A DNA stretch of 64,000 nt from Diphasiastrum complanatum (GCA_029204225.1 CM055113.1:20917798-20981797), one strand, 5' to 3'. Positions 1 to 12,047 are shown, counted from the stretch's first letter. Notes: generated by a model from the letters alone, not told the origin. Numbers and translations are program-made.

Positions 1-2400
1 TTTGGTAATGAGTTTAATTTTGTGAGTTACCATGCATAACCAGTTTTGTTACAGAAGTCTTACCAAGTAGTTTCTACATGATGGTTCTTGTGATATTAGT
101 GACAGTCTTGTATTATTGTCGTGTGTAGGTGCCACCAACCAGTGTCCCTGTTATTCTAAGGGAGTATAGAAAGGTGCCATATGTGATGTGAAATTCTTAC
201 CAACTGACTTAAAATTGGAGAATTTCATGATGTCAATTCCGATTTAATTTGCGTTCTACTTACATTCTGTTAATTGATGTTACCCTAAAGTGTCACGATA
301 TCTTGAATTCGGCCAAGGAAGCAGGATTGGAGCATTGCTATTTTTTTAAGAGCACGTGGCTTTGGTTAAGTGAGTTGGGGCAATTTCTATTTGAGATTTT
401 GGATATTTGATATTCATACAAGATCAGAGGCTTATCTTTCAAATATAGTCACCGATTAAATTTGTTCGAGAACTGTGTGTGACTTCATTTCTATCATCTT
501 TTTCATTTCTTTGTGACTGAACCTGGTATTGATATCTTTTGTACATTGACTGGAATATTTGACAAAAAATTTCACACCTTTCTACATACATACAGACAAA
601 ACACATTGAATTCATAACAGGTGTAGATAGGGTACAGCCTCTATGGTGATGGGAGAGTATGTTAATTTGCAAAACACTGGAAGGAGCAGTGACAAATCTA
701 TTTTATCCAGTGAAGTATTTTTTTTAGCTTAAGATTAAGGTAGTATAAAGTTGTTTTGAAATGGGGAGTTTTTCGAAGAAATCTTCTCTTACCTTTACAC
801 AAGCTTTTATGAGAAAAAAGTGCCTGTGTTACATGAAAGAAAAGATGTGATGCTTGCCAGAGTGGTTTTAGCAGAACAGAATGAAATAGGAAGGAATGGA
901 AGCCTAGAAACCATGGCTGTAGTAGGTGAGAGATGTGCTTTATGTTTCATACTCGTGTTTCTGAAACAGATCCCTTGAAAGTCTACACCTGGTTGGAAAT
1001 CCGTCAATCAGTAGGATTCAGGAGATTTGATTTTCTGTAGAGGTTTTTATTTGGGTCGTATAGAGAGGCCTTATCTTTCTCTCTGTCTGAGCAACTAATT
1101 AGCTTTTGCAGTATCACATGGTACTTTTTTTTTCAGTTAACATAAGAGTTCTTGCGTATTGATATTGATGTGATTCCCTTTCCTATGGACAAAGGCTTTA
1201 GGGTATTTTCAATTAACAGAAGAGAGTGAACGGGGTACATTGAAGAACAACAAAATAACTGTAATGTGGAAGAAAGTAGTCTCCCTCAAATGGATGAAAT
1301 TTAGGCTCGTGTAGCTGTAGAAGTTGTAATGTCTCAAGTACAATTGTCAATACAAGTTGCAGTAGTTTAGTCTCTTTTTCCGGGCGATTGAGGAAGAGTA
1401 TCATGGAGTCTTGTCCCTTGATAATATGCTTCTGAAAGATAAGCAGGGTAGGAACAATCTGACATATTTAATTTCACGTGACTGTCTCCTTGAATTGGAC
1501 ATACATACATGACATCTTCTGAAGAATAATCTTTCACTATTTTTTGCAGCTTTGTACGTGTATAGCTTTGTCCTTATACAAAAAAAAAAACAGAATCTAA
1601 CAAAATTTCTCTATGAAGTGCTTTATTGATGTGAAATATATAGCTAAATTAGATGCTCTTTTGCCAAGAATTATAAAGTGCTATTTAATTGGGGCTTAGA
1701 TGACCTCTTCCAGCCCATGATTGAGACTCCACATGGATGATTGTATACATGGATATCCTACTTTGATGACCTTGTTGTCCTTTTATCCCACGTGAGTCCA
1801 CTTCAGTTATGACACTACTTAGAGTTCCTTAGAATCATCAATAATCCAAGATATTGCTAGTCTTGTTGCTCATAATTGGTTGATGAATTGTTGAGTATCT
1901 GTTCAAGTGTTTTTTTTTTTTCTTTTAAGCAAATTTAGTTGAGATATTGTTGGAGTTTTGGTACCTTTGAAATTTTGTCATGCTAAAAGCTATTGCATTT
2001 TTCATGCTCTTATCATGAATGCGAAGAAAAATTGTCACTTTGGTAAAAAAATTTCAAAAAAATAGCACACCCTAATTGTTTATCACCATTCATTGACATA
2101 CATTCTCAATATCGTTCTCAATGAGGTTTTTGGATGGGAAAAAGAATCCCATATGTGCACCACAAGACATAATAGCATATGCAAAATAGTTTCAAAATAT
2201 CCTTGCATGTTCAGCATTATCAAAAACACAAAAAATTTAAGACAAATCTTTATTGCGATGGCAATTTCAAGCATTTGAATCTATATAAAGCTTTTTTTTT
2301 TTCTTAATCTTGTATATGTACAAATGCAGAATTTTAAGATTAATATGTTGAAGGACATTGAAGTGCCCTCAAAGTCTACAACTCTAGTTTTGTAGGAATT
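1..2400. other. AT-rich spacer, no gene recognised
   Basis: I see no coding pattern, transposon motif or RNA gene here. The short open frames on both strands (for example 439-672 and 807-1007 minus) have no recognisable domain. Two frames at 2083-2278 overlap on opposite strands, which is typical of chance. T-runs and A-runs (for example 1909-1922, 2291-2302) are simple-sequence noise. A diverged repeat or the UTR of a gene outside the window cannot be excluded. Confidence 0.5.
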
Positions 2401-3559
2401 TGAATTTTGACATTGATGATAATCCATGAAGAAGCATTGAAGTATTGTATGTCGACATTCTCAATGACATGTAACATGCATTTGGACATTCCTATTGGAG
2501 CGACAATATATAAGGACAAAATCTCATTAGATCTTAGAAAGATTGTAGAGTAGGCTATCTGAGAGGTTATGGCCTTATGTCAGTTATTTATACTATAATG
2601 CTGCTAAAGCATTATATCTCCTATGTAATGATTTTCTAGTTTTCTATGAGGATGGGAGATAATTATCATTGTGAGAAATTTATTTCGAGAGGAAAATTTC
2701 TCTATGCAGATTGGCTTTGGATGGAGGAGCATGATTATGTGACACAAATGCCTAATCATTGACACTAGTCATCAAAATGCTCCTTTGAAATGTAAATAGT
2801 AGCAAGCTTGGATGATGGCTAGTTAATAGAAAGTGTTTTGAGGTTATAAAGAGTTGTGTTTATCCAAAATATTTGGATGCAATGGTAAGAGTTGGATATT
2901 GTTAGATCCTAGAGAAGCTCATAAGTAGGAAAAAAATACCTAATTTGTTGGGGTCAAATGTTTGATAATGGTTTTCTTCAGTGAAAGGAATGCTTACATA
3001 GGAATTTGATTTGACAAATGAGGAAACTTTAGTGGCTAACCAATTTTCAAAGACTTGATGTTGATGTTGGAGTTACGTTGTTGGTGATAAAATATATTGA
3101 ATATGAATTGAAAGTGGTGTTGCAAAAACTTTTGTTTTAGAGTCTTCATATAAGAATTACAATTTCTTAACTAGTTTAATCTCAAGTGGAAGCTAAAGGA
3201 TTACGAGATTGTTTGGTAGAACATATTTGATGTAGTCAAATTTGTTGATTTGGAAATTTTAGGTGGCTTGCATGGAGGCTTCGCCAAATGTCCATTTGTT
3301 TTTGTAAGATTCTTTTTAGATGATATGAATGTTGTTATGTCACGCTTTGTTTTTAGATTCAATGATAATAAAAATCCATTAAGGTTGTGATCTGGTTTTG
3401 TACTACCATATATTAGTAGCAATGATCTATCTTATGAAATTTCATCACAAAGAATTTGTCTCACGATTTACATGGTTTGTTGAGGAGAATAAAAAACGCG
3501 CAATTTCAATCTAAAAGTTTTTTCATACTATGCATCGATGGTTAGATCGTGAATCAAGA
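2401..3559. other. AT-rich spacer, possibly decayed retroelement
   Basis: No domain is recognised. It lies directly upstream of a broken Ty3/gypsy RNase H, so it may be the mutated reverse-transcriptase part of the same element. I could not match any RT block to it in any frame, so that remains inference. Confidence 0.35.
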
Positions 3560-3720
3560 TTGATCTTACATCATTGAATCGATGCAAGTGATTGATTGGA
3601 GTACTTCTTTTGCAAAATGATAGTCCAATAGAATTTGAAAGCAAGAAATTCACTGGATCTCAATTGCATTATATAACTCAAGAAAAGCCTAGTATCTATT
3701 GTGATTCATGCGATAAGTTT
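3560..3720 (+). pseudogene. Ty3/gypsy RNase H fragment
   Basis: The plus strand encodes DASD, then after a frame change GVLLLQNDSPIEFESKK, then a segment matching the usual LHYITQEK end. This is the standard start of gypsy RNase H: catalytic-Asp DAS, the GGVLLQ strand, then IAFESRKL and YxTxEKE. The frame shift after DASD and stops further on show it is dead. The integrase C-terminus of apparently the same element follows at 3744, with most of the RNase H tail and integrase core missing. The family assignment rests on motif order read by eye. Confidence 0.65.
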
Positions 3721-3743
3721 ATAGTGTATAAAGATCACTAGCC

Positions 3744-4263
3744 TTGGTTCTAGTCTGCTTATGTTTATGTATGGTTTTCAGCCTAGGTCTCCAGTTAATG
3801 TGGAGACAAAGTCTGTTAAGATCTAAAAAGTTGCAGATTTCTTGCATGACAAGCAAGAAATGCTACCATAGTACTCAAGATAGAGCTAAGCATTATGCTA
3901 ATCTTAAAAGATCTCCCATAGACTTAAAGTTGATGATTGGATGTATCTTAGAATTTAATTTTTTTTTAGGATATGCATACAAGTAAGTTGTCCAACAGAT
4001 ATTGTGGACTGTTCTGTATTAGAAAAATGTTTAAAATTTTTGGCTTATGAACTTGATTTTCAAGATATGTCTATTACTCATCTAGTGTTTCATGTAAGCT
4101 GGGTGAAATTAAGTTTAGATGAAGGTGATATAGTTGAATCTGATGAAGATCTTATCTATTTGTAAGATTTATCACTAAGTGTACCTTTGGAACCTAAGCA
4201 CTTGATATATGCAATTTTCGATGACCAAGTGAAATTGGAGCTCAAGGTAGAGTTGGAGCTTTG
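3744..4263 (+). pseudogene. Ty3/gypsy integrase C-terminal fragment
   Basis: The first part reads DRAKHYANLKRSPIDLK, the gypsy integrase C-terminal segment that usually resembles RMKxYADxKRRxxxFxVGDxVYLKL. After a frame change the next strand reads DDWMYLRI, and further on ITHLVFHVSWVKLSL, matching the HPVFHVSxLKxxLG block near the end of gypsy pol. At least two frame shifts and stops make it non-functional. There is no upstream catalytic core (HHCC or DDE) nearby. The strand agrees with the RNase H remnant at 3560, suggesting one deleted element. Confidence 0.7.
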
Positions 4264-4587
4264 ATCCTTTGTGATCATTTACTTATGTACTTTATCTAAA
4301 GCTAATGAATAACTTTTACTATTCACATGTGTTTTAGGTCCTCACGATAACAATTTTTTTGTGATTGGTGTTTTATAAGCAAATGCCAAGGTATATTTGT
4401 ATCGAAAATTCAAGTGCTACTTTTACTCTTTTTGCTTGCTAGTGCAATCATCAATGCTTGTTGGATCTTTGTAATCCTTGAATGATCCTAAGAATGCTAA
4501 TGTTATTGATAGATGCTTTGATAGACATGACATTGAAGAAGAAATTTAATTTTTGTTGTTGTTGAAATTTCACCAATATAACTACAA

Positions 4588-4592
4588 TGTGT
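4588..4592. repeat. Target-site duplication TGTGT, left copy
   Basis: TGTGT directly precedes the left end of the TRIM LTR (4593). An identical TGTGT follows the far TRIM end at 9521-9525. A matching 5-bp duplication is what LTR-retroelement integration leaves, so the whole 4593-9520 block entered, directly or by later nesting, at one site. Confidence 0.75.
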
Positions 4593-4708
4593 TGTGAAAA
4601 GTTTTTACACTTGGTGTGTGTGGTCGGCCTAGAACCCACTGAACTACTCGTCCATTTGTGTTCCTAGAGTGTGTTGTGCAAGGGCTATAGCCTTGACACT
4701 TTCTAACA
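4593..4708 (-). repeat. TRIM 3' LTR, 116 bp
   Basis: Bounded on the minus strand by TGTTAG and TTCACA, next to a polypurine tract on one side and the TGTGT duplication on the other. Compared with the other two copies it lacks about 30 bp between the tRNA-like D-arm and T-arm regions. Confidence 0.7.
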
Positions 4709-4720
4709 CTCCCCTCAAGG

Positions 4721-4833
4721 TGGATTGAGCCTAGGACCTCCCCCATTTCGGTGGGTGCTCTACCAGTGAGTTACCCATCCATTTGTGTTCCTAGAGTGTT
4801 GTGCAAGGGCTATAGCCTTGACACTTTCTAACA
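4721..4833 (-). repeat. Extra TRIM LTR copy with tRNA-like segment
   Basis: On the minus strand it starts TGTTAGAAAG and contains TAACTCACTGGTAGAGC (A-box-like, compare tRNA TAGCTCAGTGGTAGAGC) and, about 30 bases on, GGCTCAATCC (B-box-like, consensus GGTTCRANNCC). Spacing and order are those of a tRNA. A polypurine tract flanks it on each side, so it looks like an internal duplicate of the LTR. Confidence 0.6.
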
Positions 4834-4883
4834 CGCCCCCTCAAGGCATAGCTCTTTTTAGCTAGACCACACTCACAACCATC

Positions 4884-4895
4884 GCTTTGATACCA
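4884..4895 (-). promoter_or_regulatory. TRIM primer-binding site (iMet tRNA type)
   Basis: The minus strand reads TGGTATCAAAGC directly after the LTR end TTCACA. Copia and TRIM elements in plants use TGGTATCAGAGC, complementary to the 3' end of initiator-Met tRNA. There is one mismatch here. Confidence 0.75.
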
Positions 4896-4925
4896 TGTGA
4901 AAAGCTTTTACACTTGGTGACCTAG

Positions 4926-5834
4926 TGTCATTAAATTGGGTATGTGAAGCTGAATCAGAAGCGATGTAGAAATGGCGTCTAGAATCAAAATCTGGAATGA
5001 GTTACCTGCAACAGAAACTTACAACGGACAATTGTGGATCAAAAGTGTGTCAGCGTAGCAGCAAGAAGAACAATATGTAAAGTAGTCTGTAATAATGCTC
5101 AAAATAGAAACCACAGTTGTGTGGACAAAAATTGCACTCCTTTTTAATAAAAATAGAGTACATGAGCATGAAGTTGTGCGCTAGTCTGAGAGGCACAAAA
5201 ATAGAGCTTCAGAGGCTTGATTGTTGCTAACTTCTAGATGATAAGAACCAGATTCTAATAAGAACCAAATTGTCCAGCTTGATCACTAATCGCTAAAGGT
5301 GCATACTTTATTCTAGATTTACTTGGCTTGTTAATGATTGCAGTTCAGTAATCAGTACTTTGAATCTACTTAATTAATTAGAGGCGCCTTATAGTAGATA
5401 GCCGTTGTTGTAAATAGTAAACTCCATGTACAAGTAGGTGGACTGTCAATGTTGTCCTTGAAGTCGTGTAACAGTACATGGATCGACTTTTCCCTGTATC
5501 GAATTCGATTTGACTTGATGAGGGAGTCTAGTGATTCGAGTAAGTCGAGAGTTGATGGAGTCGAGTTGTCGATGGAGTCGATTGTCGATTGATGATGGAA
5601 TGTCGAGTTAGTCGAGTTGTTGGATGAGTCGGGTAAGTCGATGGAGTCGAGTAAGTCGATGGAGTCGAGTTGTCGGATGGAGTCGGGTAAGTCGATGAAG
5701 TCGGTTGTTAATGGAGTTAGTCAAGTGAGTTGATGTTGAAGTTGAAGTCGATGAAGTTGATGGAGTCAGACTTCGAATATTCTTTAGGATGCCCATTACT
5801 GAGTGGATTTAGTATTGAGCATTAAAATCCAACA
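4926..5834 (-). repeat. Copia 3' LTR, 909 bp
   Basis: It aligns along its length with the LTR at 8546-9416. The shared outer end reads TGTCA(tt/ga)AAATTGG on the plus strand, followed by GTGAAGCTGAATCAGAA, and the shared inner end is ATCCAACA. An internal minisatellite occupies about 5510-5770. The polypurine tract AAGGGGGCA (minus strand) abuts it at 5835-5843. Confidence 0.75.
5510..5770. repeat. GATGGAGTCGAGT minisatellite inside LTR
   Basis: Irregular tandem copies of 17-24 bp units built on TCGATGGAGTCGAGTAAG / TCGAGTTG. The partner LTR carries a comparable array at about 9110-9370 with a different unit order and number, accounting for part of the 38-bp length difference between the LTRs. 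Confidence 0.7.
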
Positions 5835-5844
5835 TGCCCCCTTA

Positions 5845-6022
5845 ATGTAGATCTCTATGCAGTTTGGAAATTCAAACTGAAGAAAATTTTGATGGAAAAG
5901 GAGCTATGGGAGATCATGACAGGTGAAGAGACAAGGTCGTTAATTGTAGAAGATTAGCAAGCATTTGACAAGAAAAAATGGAAAGCACAGAATGTCATCA
6001 ACTTGTCAGTTAGAGATGCTTG
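5845..6022 (+). pseudogene. Copia gag (UBN2-like) fragment, opposite strand
   Basis: The plus strand reads YAVWKFKLKKILMEKELWEI, then NVINLSVRDA. This is the copia gag N-terminal pattern, WKFKMKxxLxxxELWxxV followed by ALxxINLxVxD. In-frame stops interrupt it. It lies between the 3' LTR and the minus-strand RT fragment, in the opposite orientation, so it is a foreign piece from another copia family. It resembles the gag at 39199-39880. Confidence 0.7.
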
Positions 6023-6029
6023 ACTTTTT

Positions 6030-7028
<999 letters not shown>

Positions 7029-7029
7029 A

Positions 7030-7178
7030 GCTGCATCTCTTTTTGGTTTGAGCTCTGTGCCATCAACGATTTTTCACAGTTCTTTGGCTAGAAGTATAAC
7101 CTTCATCTTGAATTTCTAGAGATGGAAGCTGTCTCCATTGAGTTTGTCAATGAGAAATGAACTAGATGATGGATCCAT
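7030..7178 (-). pseudogene. Copia gag N-terminus, truncated
   Basis: Starting at the ATG at 7178 the minus strand reads MDPSSSSFLINKLNGDSFHL, a stop, then KFKMKVILLAKELWKIVDGTE. It is close to the gag at 8397 (MDPSSSSSLIDKPDGENYHL...). It breaks off near 7030, where RT-coding sequence begins. The stop where the second gag has W (TAG for TGG) is a simple nonsense change. Confidence 0.75.
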
Positions 7179-7309
7179 TCTGGTTGAACAAGATCGTTCG
7201 TAGAAACAACGATTGTCGGAATACTATTGGCTGCACGTTTGCTAGAAAAATGTCTTGATAGAAACAAGATTGATAATCCGCAGTAGAAATGCAGATTACT
7301 GAAATGCCC

Positions 7310-7321
7310 GCTTTGATACCA
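7310..7321 (-). promoter_or_regulatory. Copia primer-binding site
   Basis: The minus strand reads TGGTATCAAAGC immediately downstream of the LTR at 7322-8099. It is the initiator-Met tRNA type with one mismatch, and fixes the inner end of that LTR. Confidence 0.8.
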
Positions 7322-8099
7322 TGTCGTAAATTGTGGGGATGACCGACATCGGAAGCTCAAAGCTTTGAGTGTAGGCGTGTAGGAATGGAAACACAATAGT
7401 TAGTAGCAAAAATATTCAAGAAGAATGATTCATACAAATTGCTCAAATGAACAATACAATAGTGAGACAAAAATTGCACTCTGATTAATATCAACAGTGA
7501 GTACAATGGCTTGAAGTAATAACTTCAGCTTGCTGAGCATGATAACGCTGGCTACAGATAACTCTAATATAAAAAGAACACTTACATAGCTTGATTTAGC
7601 TAGTATAAATATTTACAAGTGTCAAGAGACAAATATCTTATAAGCCTTAACTGCCATTTACTCCAGTTTTGTATATCTACAAAGGTTGGTGACCGCCCTT
7701 AGGATATTTGTTTGTCTAATTGTTTTAGGGTTCATGATAAGTTGGCGACATCGGTTTGCCAATGTAGCAAAAACCCGAAAAACCCAAAGGTGCCCTTAGA
7801 CTGAAGGTATGTAAATCTCGAAGGTGCCTCTAGAGCAAAGGCAGGAAAAATGCAAAAAAGACGAAGAAGGCAAAAAAGACGAAGGTGGGCCTAAAATGGA
7901 TTCTAATTCATTTTGGCCACTGTGTTGCATTTTTTGCGAAAGCGAAAAAGACGAAAGTGCCTTAAAAAAAACGTTGAAGGCACAAAAAAAATCTCAACGG
8001 AAAAAATGTGAAGGTCCGAAAACATGTAGTCGGCCTTCGATTTTCAGGATGCTCATTACTTGAATGATTTGTTTAAGGCTGAGCATAAGAAATCCAACA
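7322..8099 (-). repeat. Copia LTR of a second nested element, 778 bp
   Basis: On the plus strand it runs from TGTCGTAAATTG to ATCCAACA, sharing terminal motifs but little of the middle with the LTRs at 4926 and 8546. It cuts the gag of the outer element at 8100 and is followed on the minus strand by its own PBS and gag start. Its partner 3' LTR was not found, so the element is truncated. Confidence 0.65.
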
Positions 8100-8397
8100 A
8101 TTTGAATGTAACATCCCTGATATCATAGAGGGTTGCTGGGATGTCCCAAGCATCCTTATCGGTCTGAGTAGCTTGAATATAATTGATTTGAGAGTCTTAA
8201 ATATTCAGATTGATCAAGGCAAATGCCTTGTCATCCCTCTGTCTCCATTTGGTGATGTTGTTTGTATTGACCTCAGTGTCGTCAACGATGTCCCATAGTT
8301 CTTTGGCAAGTAGTACGACTTTCATCTTGAACTTCCATAGATGGTAGTTCTCTCCATCGGGTTTGTCGATTAGAGATGAACTAGAAGATGGGTCCAT
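8100..8397 (-). pseudogene. Copia gag N-terminus, cut by LTR
   Basis: The minus-strand frame begins at 8397 with MDPSSSSSLIDKPDGENYHL, then WKFKMKVVLLAKELWDIVDDTE, a UBN2-type copia gag start. After one stop it continues QATQTDKDAWDIPATLYD, the usual AKEAWDxLxxLYE block, and ends where the LTR at 8099 begins. The zinc knuckle and everything downstream are missing. Confidence 0.8.
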
Positions 8398-8533
8398 TCT
8401 GGTGTAGAGACCGAGATCACTGGTAGAAACAACGATGTCGAAATACTGCTAGCTGCGCACACTTGGAAAAAATGATGTCTTGGTAGAAACATGGATGATA
8501 ACCTACATAGAAATGCAAATTACTGGACCATCC

Positions 8534-8545
8534 GCTCTGATACCA
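8534..8545 (-). promoter_or_regulatory. Copia primer-binding site
   Basis: The minus strand reads TGGTATCAGAGC, a perfect plant initiator-Met tRNA PBS, directly after the LTR that ends at 8546. It defines the element's orientation as minus. Confidence 0.9.
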
Positions 8546-9416
8546 TGTCAGAAAATTGGATATGTGAAGCTGAATCAGAATCAATTCAGAAATGGTGTCT
8601 AGAATCAAAATCTGGAACGAGATATCTGCAACGAAAACTTACAGCGGACAATTGTGGATCAGAAGTGTGTCAGCATAGCAGCAAGAAGAACAAGATGTAA
8701 AGCAGTCTATAATAATGCTCAAAATGAACAGCACAGTTGTGTGGACAAAAAATGCACTCTTTTTCTATAAAAATAGAGTACATGAGCGTGCTGTTGTGCG
8801 CTAGTCTGAAAGGCACGAAAATAGAGCTTCAAAGCCTTGATCATTGATAGCTAGATGATAAGAACCAGATTCTAATAAGAACTAGATTGTCCAACTTGAT
8901 CACTACCCGCTAAGGGTGCAAACTTTATTCTAAATTTACTTGGCTTGTTAGTTTAGTGATCAGTGCTTTGAATCTACTTAATTAATTAATGTCGCCTTAT
9001 AGTAGATAGTCGTCATTGTAAATCGTAAACTCTATGTACAAGTAGGTGGACTGTCAACGTTGTCCTTGAAGTTGTCTGACTTTCCTGTATCGAATTTGAT
9101 CTATTTTGATGAGGGGGTCGAGTGATTCGAGTAAGTCGAGAGTCGATGGAGTCGAGTTAGTTGAGTGTTGATGGGTTATCGATGGAGTCAAGTTGTCGAT
9201 GGAGTCAATTGTTGATTGATGATGGAATGTCGAGTTGTTGGGGAAGTCAGGTAAGTCGATGGAGTCGAGTTGTCGATGGAGTCGGGTAAGTCGATGGGAG
9301 TCGGTTGTCAATGGAGTCGAATGGAGTAAGTTGAGTGAGTTGATGTTGAAGTTGAAGTTGATGAAGTCGGACTTCGACAAATTTTTCAGGATGCTCCTGA
9401 GCATTACAATCCAACA
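8546..9416 (-). repeat. Copia 5' LTR, 871 bp
   Basis: Partner of 4926-5834. The outer end TGTTGGATT (minus strand) is at 9416, next to the CCTAG duplication. The inner end TGACA at 8546 abuts the PBS. It carries the same minisatellite as the partner, at about 9110-9370. Confidence 0.78.
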
Positions 9417-9520
9417 CCTAGGACCTCCTCCATTCCAGTGGGGTGCTCTACCACTGAGCTACCCATCCATTTGTGTCCTAGAGTGTTGTGCAAGGGCTAT
9501 AGCCTTGACACTTTCTAACA
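9417..9520 (-). mobile_element. TRIM 5' LTR, right part, tRNA-like
   Basis: On the minus strand it begins TGTTAGAAAG at 9520 and contains GGATGGGTAGCTCAGTGG followed by TAGAGC, an almost perfect tRNA acceptor/D-arm (A-box) sequence. GAGGTCCTAGG follows, after which the copia insertion interrupts. The remaining LTR end is at 4896-4925. TGTGT at 9521-9525 is the target duplication. Confidence 0.72.
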
Positions 9521-9525
9521 TGTGT

Positions 9526-11250
9526 TGCAATGACACTAAGTTGAATCTAGCATGACCTAACACTTACAAAAAATTAGTTCTAGAAGATATGTCTTACTCG
9601 TCTTATGTCATTGAACAACTATTGTGATCTAGTCCCCATCATGACGCATATGCACATTCCAACAAAATCAAATATGTGTGTCAATGTTCTTGGTATTAAT
9701 GCAAGACACAAAAAAGAAACAAAGTCTCTTGAAGATTATCTGTAAGCTACTTTGTTCTTATGAATTTCACTACAAAATTTGGTTTGAAAGTATTCAAAAA
9801 CTCACTTATTCTATGCCATGCAATGTTCTTGGGATAAGAGCTCATGAAAATGTTGGAGTTGCAATATTGTTGCACAAAATGTCAAAGTCATGATGTATTG
9901 TCGCATGACTTTTTCTCATTGCATCTCCTTTTTTTTCTTGAAAACGTTTGTTCAATATGTGCTACAAAAGAATAATCAAGTCATTAAAGATTACCCTTCC
10001 TAAAAAACACCTCTATAATGACTTTTTTTTTTATTGTTGTTATATTTGAATCAATAAAGGATTGATATAGATCTACAATATCACCAACTAATTAAAAGAA
10101 GAGCAAAGAAGATTGTAAGAAGAGAAACTATATCAAGAATCATTATGTTCATTCTTGAGACTAGCATAATACACATAAATGCACCTTTTCTAAAGAGGAA
10201 TCTGCATGTGCACATAATATTGATTACAATGCTTAATTGACATAGATGATATTTAGCATAATTTTTTTGATTATTTAAGATGTTGAATGACTTTAGCTTT
10301 AGATATCAACTCACATATTAGAAAATTATCTATATATCAAAGTATATTAGTTATTGCTCATTATTGTTGTACTCTTATTCTAAATCCAATAAATATATAT
10401 AATTTTTTCAATCACATGGGCGATTGTCTTGACATGCGCTTTGGTGGACTATGTAATCACTTTACAGTGTCAAAAATGTTGTAAATAACTACATTATATT
10501 TGCATAGTGGAAGATTACAAAAAGAGAGTTGATGTTTTGTTATTCATTTGCATTTGGATCCAACAATTATAGACTCACATGGTTTTTGTTTGATGAGCTA
10601 CTCACCACAATCCACAAAAAAAGTGATAGTAAAATATTGTACTTTTGCCAAAAAAAAATGAATATGTTGATAACAATGAAGATTGTAGCATAAACAAAAC
10701 CCTTCAATGCAACAAAATGTCATTAATTTGATAGCATTTCACTATGCTCCTTAGATTGGCAAGCACAATTCTTGTAACGACAAAATATGTTCTTATCTTT
10801 TTAAGAATCATGCTCATCATTTAATGCATCAATTTAAATTTCAAGTGTATGATGGTCCAATCGTGAGGTTCTCACATTAGGTGGGATACCATATGATTAA
10901 GAGTTTGTGCATCAAGTGTGTTAGAAAGGAATCTTATTACTTTCATATTTTAGTTTCATTTGTGCACATCTTCCATAGTTTATCATACATGACACACCAC
11001 TTTGATCCACCACGCATCTGAACTTTTATTGCTAGCTAGTTTTCTAGCTAATATACATTGTGTCTCATTATTATTATTTTCATCTTAAAACTATCGCTGC
11101 TATTGCCACTATTTCCCACCACCACCTCCTCCTCCTCCTCACCTCCTACAATTGATACTACTGTTGTTGTCATTATCACAACCACCACCACTATTAAAAT
11201 TGTCAAATTGTAGCTATTTGATCTAAGTTTATTTGTAGATAACTTGATCC
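9526..11250. other. AT-rich spacer
   Basis: No gene or transposon motif is recognised. A 71-codon plus-strand frame at 9678-9893 has no recognisable features. Trinucleotide-rich stretches occur at 11120-11200. The part just after 9525 is continuous with the sequence before 4588 once the TRIM nest is removed. Confidence 0.45.
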
Positions 11251-11259
11251 CACACACGT

Positions 11260-12034
11260 GGAGCCTGTTCCCATGTGTGGATGGTAGTCATAAATGCATC
11301 AAGTTTTAGTTAGATTGAATTTGTCTTGATTGACTCTAGTATGAACTAGTTGGAAGCTAGTGAAGTAGAAAATTGCCATGTGGCACCATTTCATTGATAG
11401 ATCTAGCACTCCTATGTGAATGAGACATGGTTCCCACGTGTGAGAGGTTGTTCCCATGTGTTTATAGATATGGACAATATCAATAGAGTTGATCCTTCAA
11501 AGTTATTATAAGTTAGGTAATTTTCCTCAAATCAAGCAAAATCATGGTGAGGCAATGGCACCAAGTTAGGACTCAAAGGGGTTTGGGCTTATCATGCATT
11601 TATTGGTTGATCTAGGGTGATGTGGCATTCCCCACACATGCCAGACCTGTTGAGTCAGCATACCAGGTTGAGATGTACTATATCTATAAAGATCATCATT
11701 GTAAATAATCCAATCGTGATGAGAGATCTTGATTTTGAGGCATATCCTTGTTTTTTTCACTATCTGTGTTGTGATTTTTTGCATTGAATGCTATCAATGA
11801 ATAATGTACTATAATCTCTACTACTATCCATACACTAGCAATATTTCACACGTGTGAGGCCGCTCTGAAGTATATTGAGCATTAATCAAGTTGTTCTTGC
11901 TTTTTAGATGCTTTGTTTGATTTAGATCTAAATCTACACATTAGAATTGAGATTGATCTATCTAATTGGCATCCAACACCAAATGTGGATAGATTGTAGA
12001 TCCAATTAACATCCAAAATTTTAAGATTTCAACA
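11260..12034 (+). repeat. Probable copia LTR (right end certain)
   Basis: The right end TTTCAACA at 12034 is fixed by a perfect PBS that follows. A TATA-like TATCTATAAAGA lies near 11682. The left end was not found, so the stated start is a guess. No second LTR copy was found in the window. Confidence 0.45.
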
Positions 12035-12047
12035 TGGTATCAGAGCC
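12035..12047 (+). promoter_or_regulatory. Copia primer-binding site
   Basis: TGGTATCAGAGCC follows an LTR-like end ...CAACA. It gives a plus-strand copia element whose integrase is at 12640-13595. Confidence 0.85.

Larger units (their letters stand above)
4593..4925 (-). mobile_element. TRIM (miniature LTR retroelement), left part
   Basis: Read on the minus strand this holds, from right to left: the end of a 5' LTR (4896-4925), a PBS TGGTATCAAAGC (4884-4895), a non-coding interior of only about 37 bp, a polypurine tract (4834-4846), an LTR copy lacking its 3' end (4721-4833), a second polypurine tract (4709-4720) and a complete 116-bp 3' LTR (4593-4708) with TGTTAG...TTCACA ends. The rest of the 5' LTR is at 9417-9520, separated by a copia insertion. 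No protein is encoded, so it would need enzymes from an autonomous element. The duplicated PPT-LTR unit is unusual. The LTR contains a tRNA-like stretch, described separately. Confidence 0.72.

Noticed and set aside
1-1100. Exons of a host gene entering from the left
   Set aside because: No consistent frame across candidate GT-AG sites and no recognisable protein motif.
2083-2278. Two opposite-strand frames over the same 190 bp
   Set aside because: Short, overlapping on both strands, no domain, and in an AT-rich spacer.
4593-4925. Plain tRNA-derived SINE
   Set aside because: The LTR ends, PBS, two polypurine tracts and the 5-bp duplication at the outer limits fit a TRIM better. A SINE origin for the LTR segment itself stays possible.
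9417-9520. Functional tRNA gene
   Set aside because: Only A-box and T-arm-like parts are visible, no full cloverleaf or anticodon arm is present, and it lies inside an LTR.
9054-9555. Overlapping frames of 116 (minus) and 106 (plus) codons
   Set aside because: They are readings of the LTR minisatellite, whose unit lacks stops in several frames.
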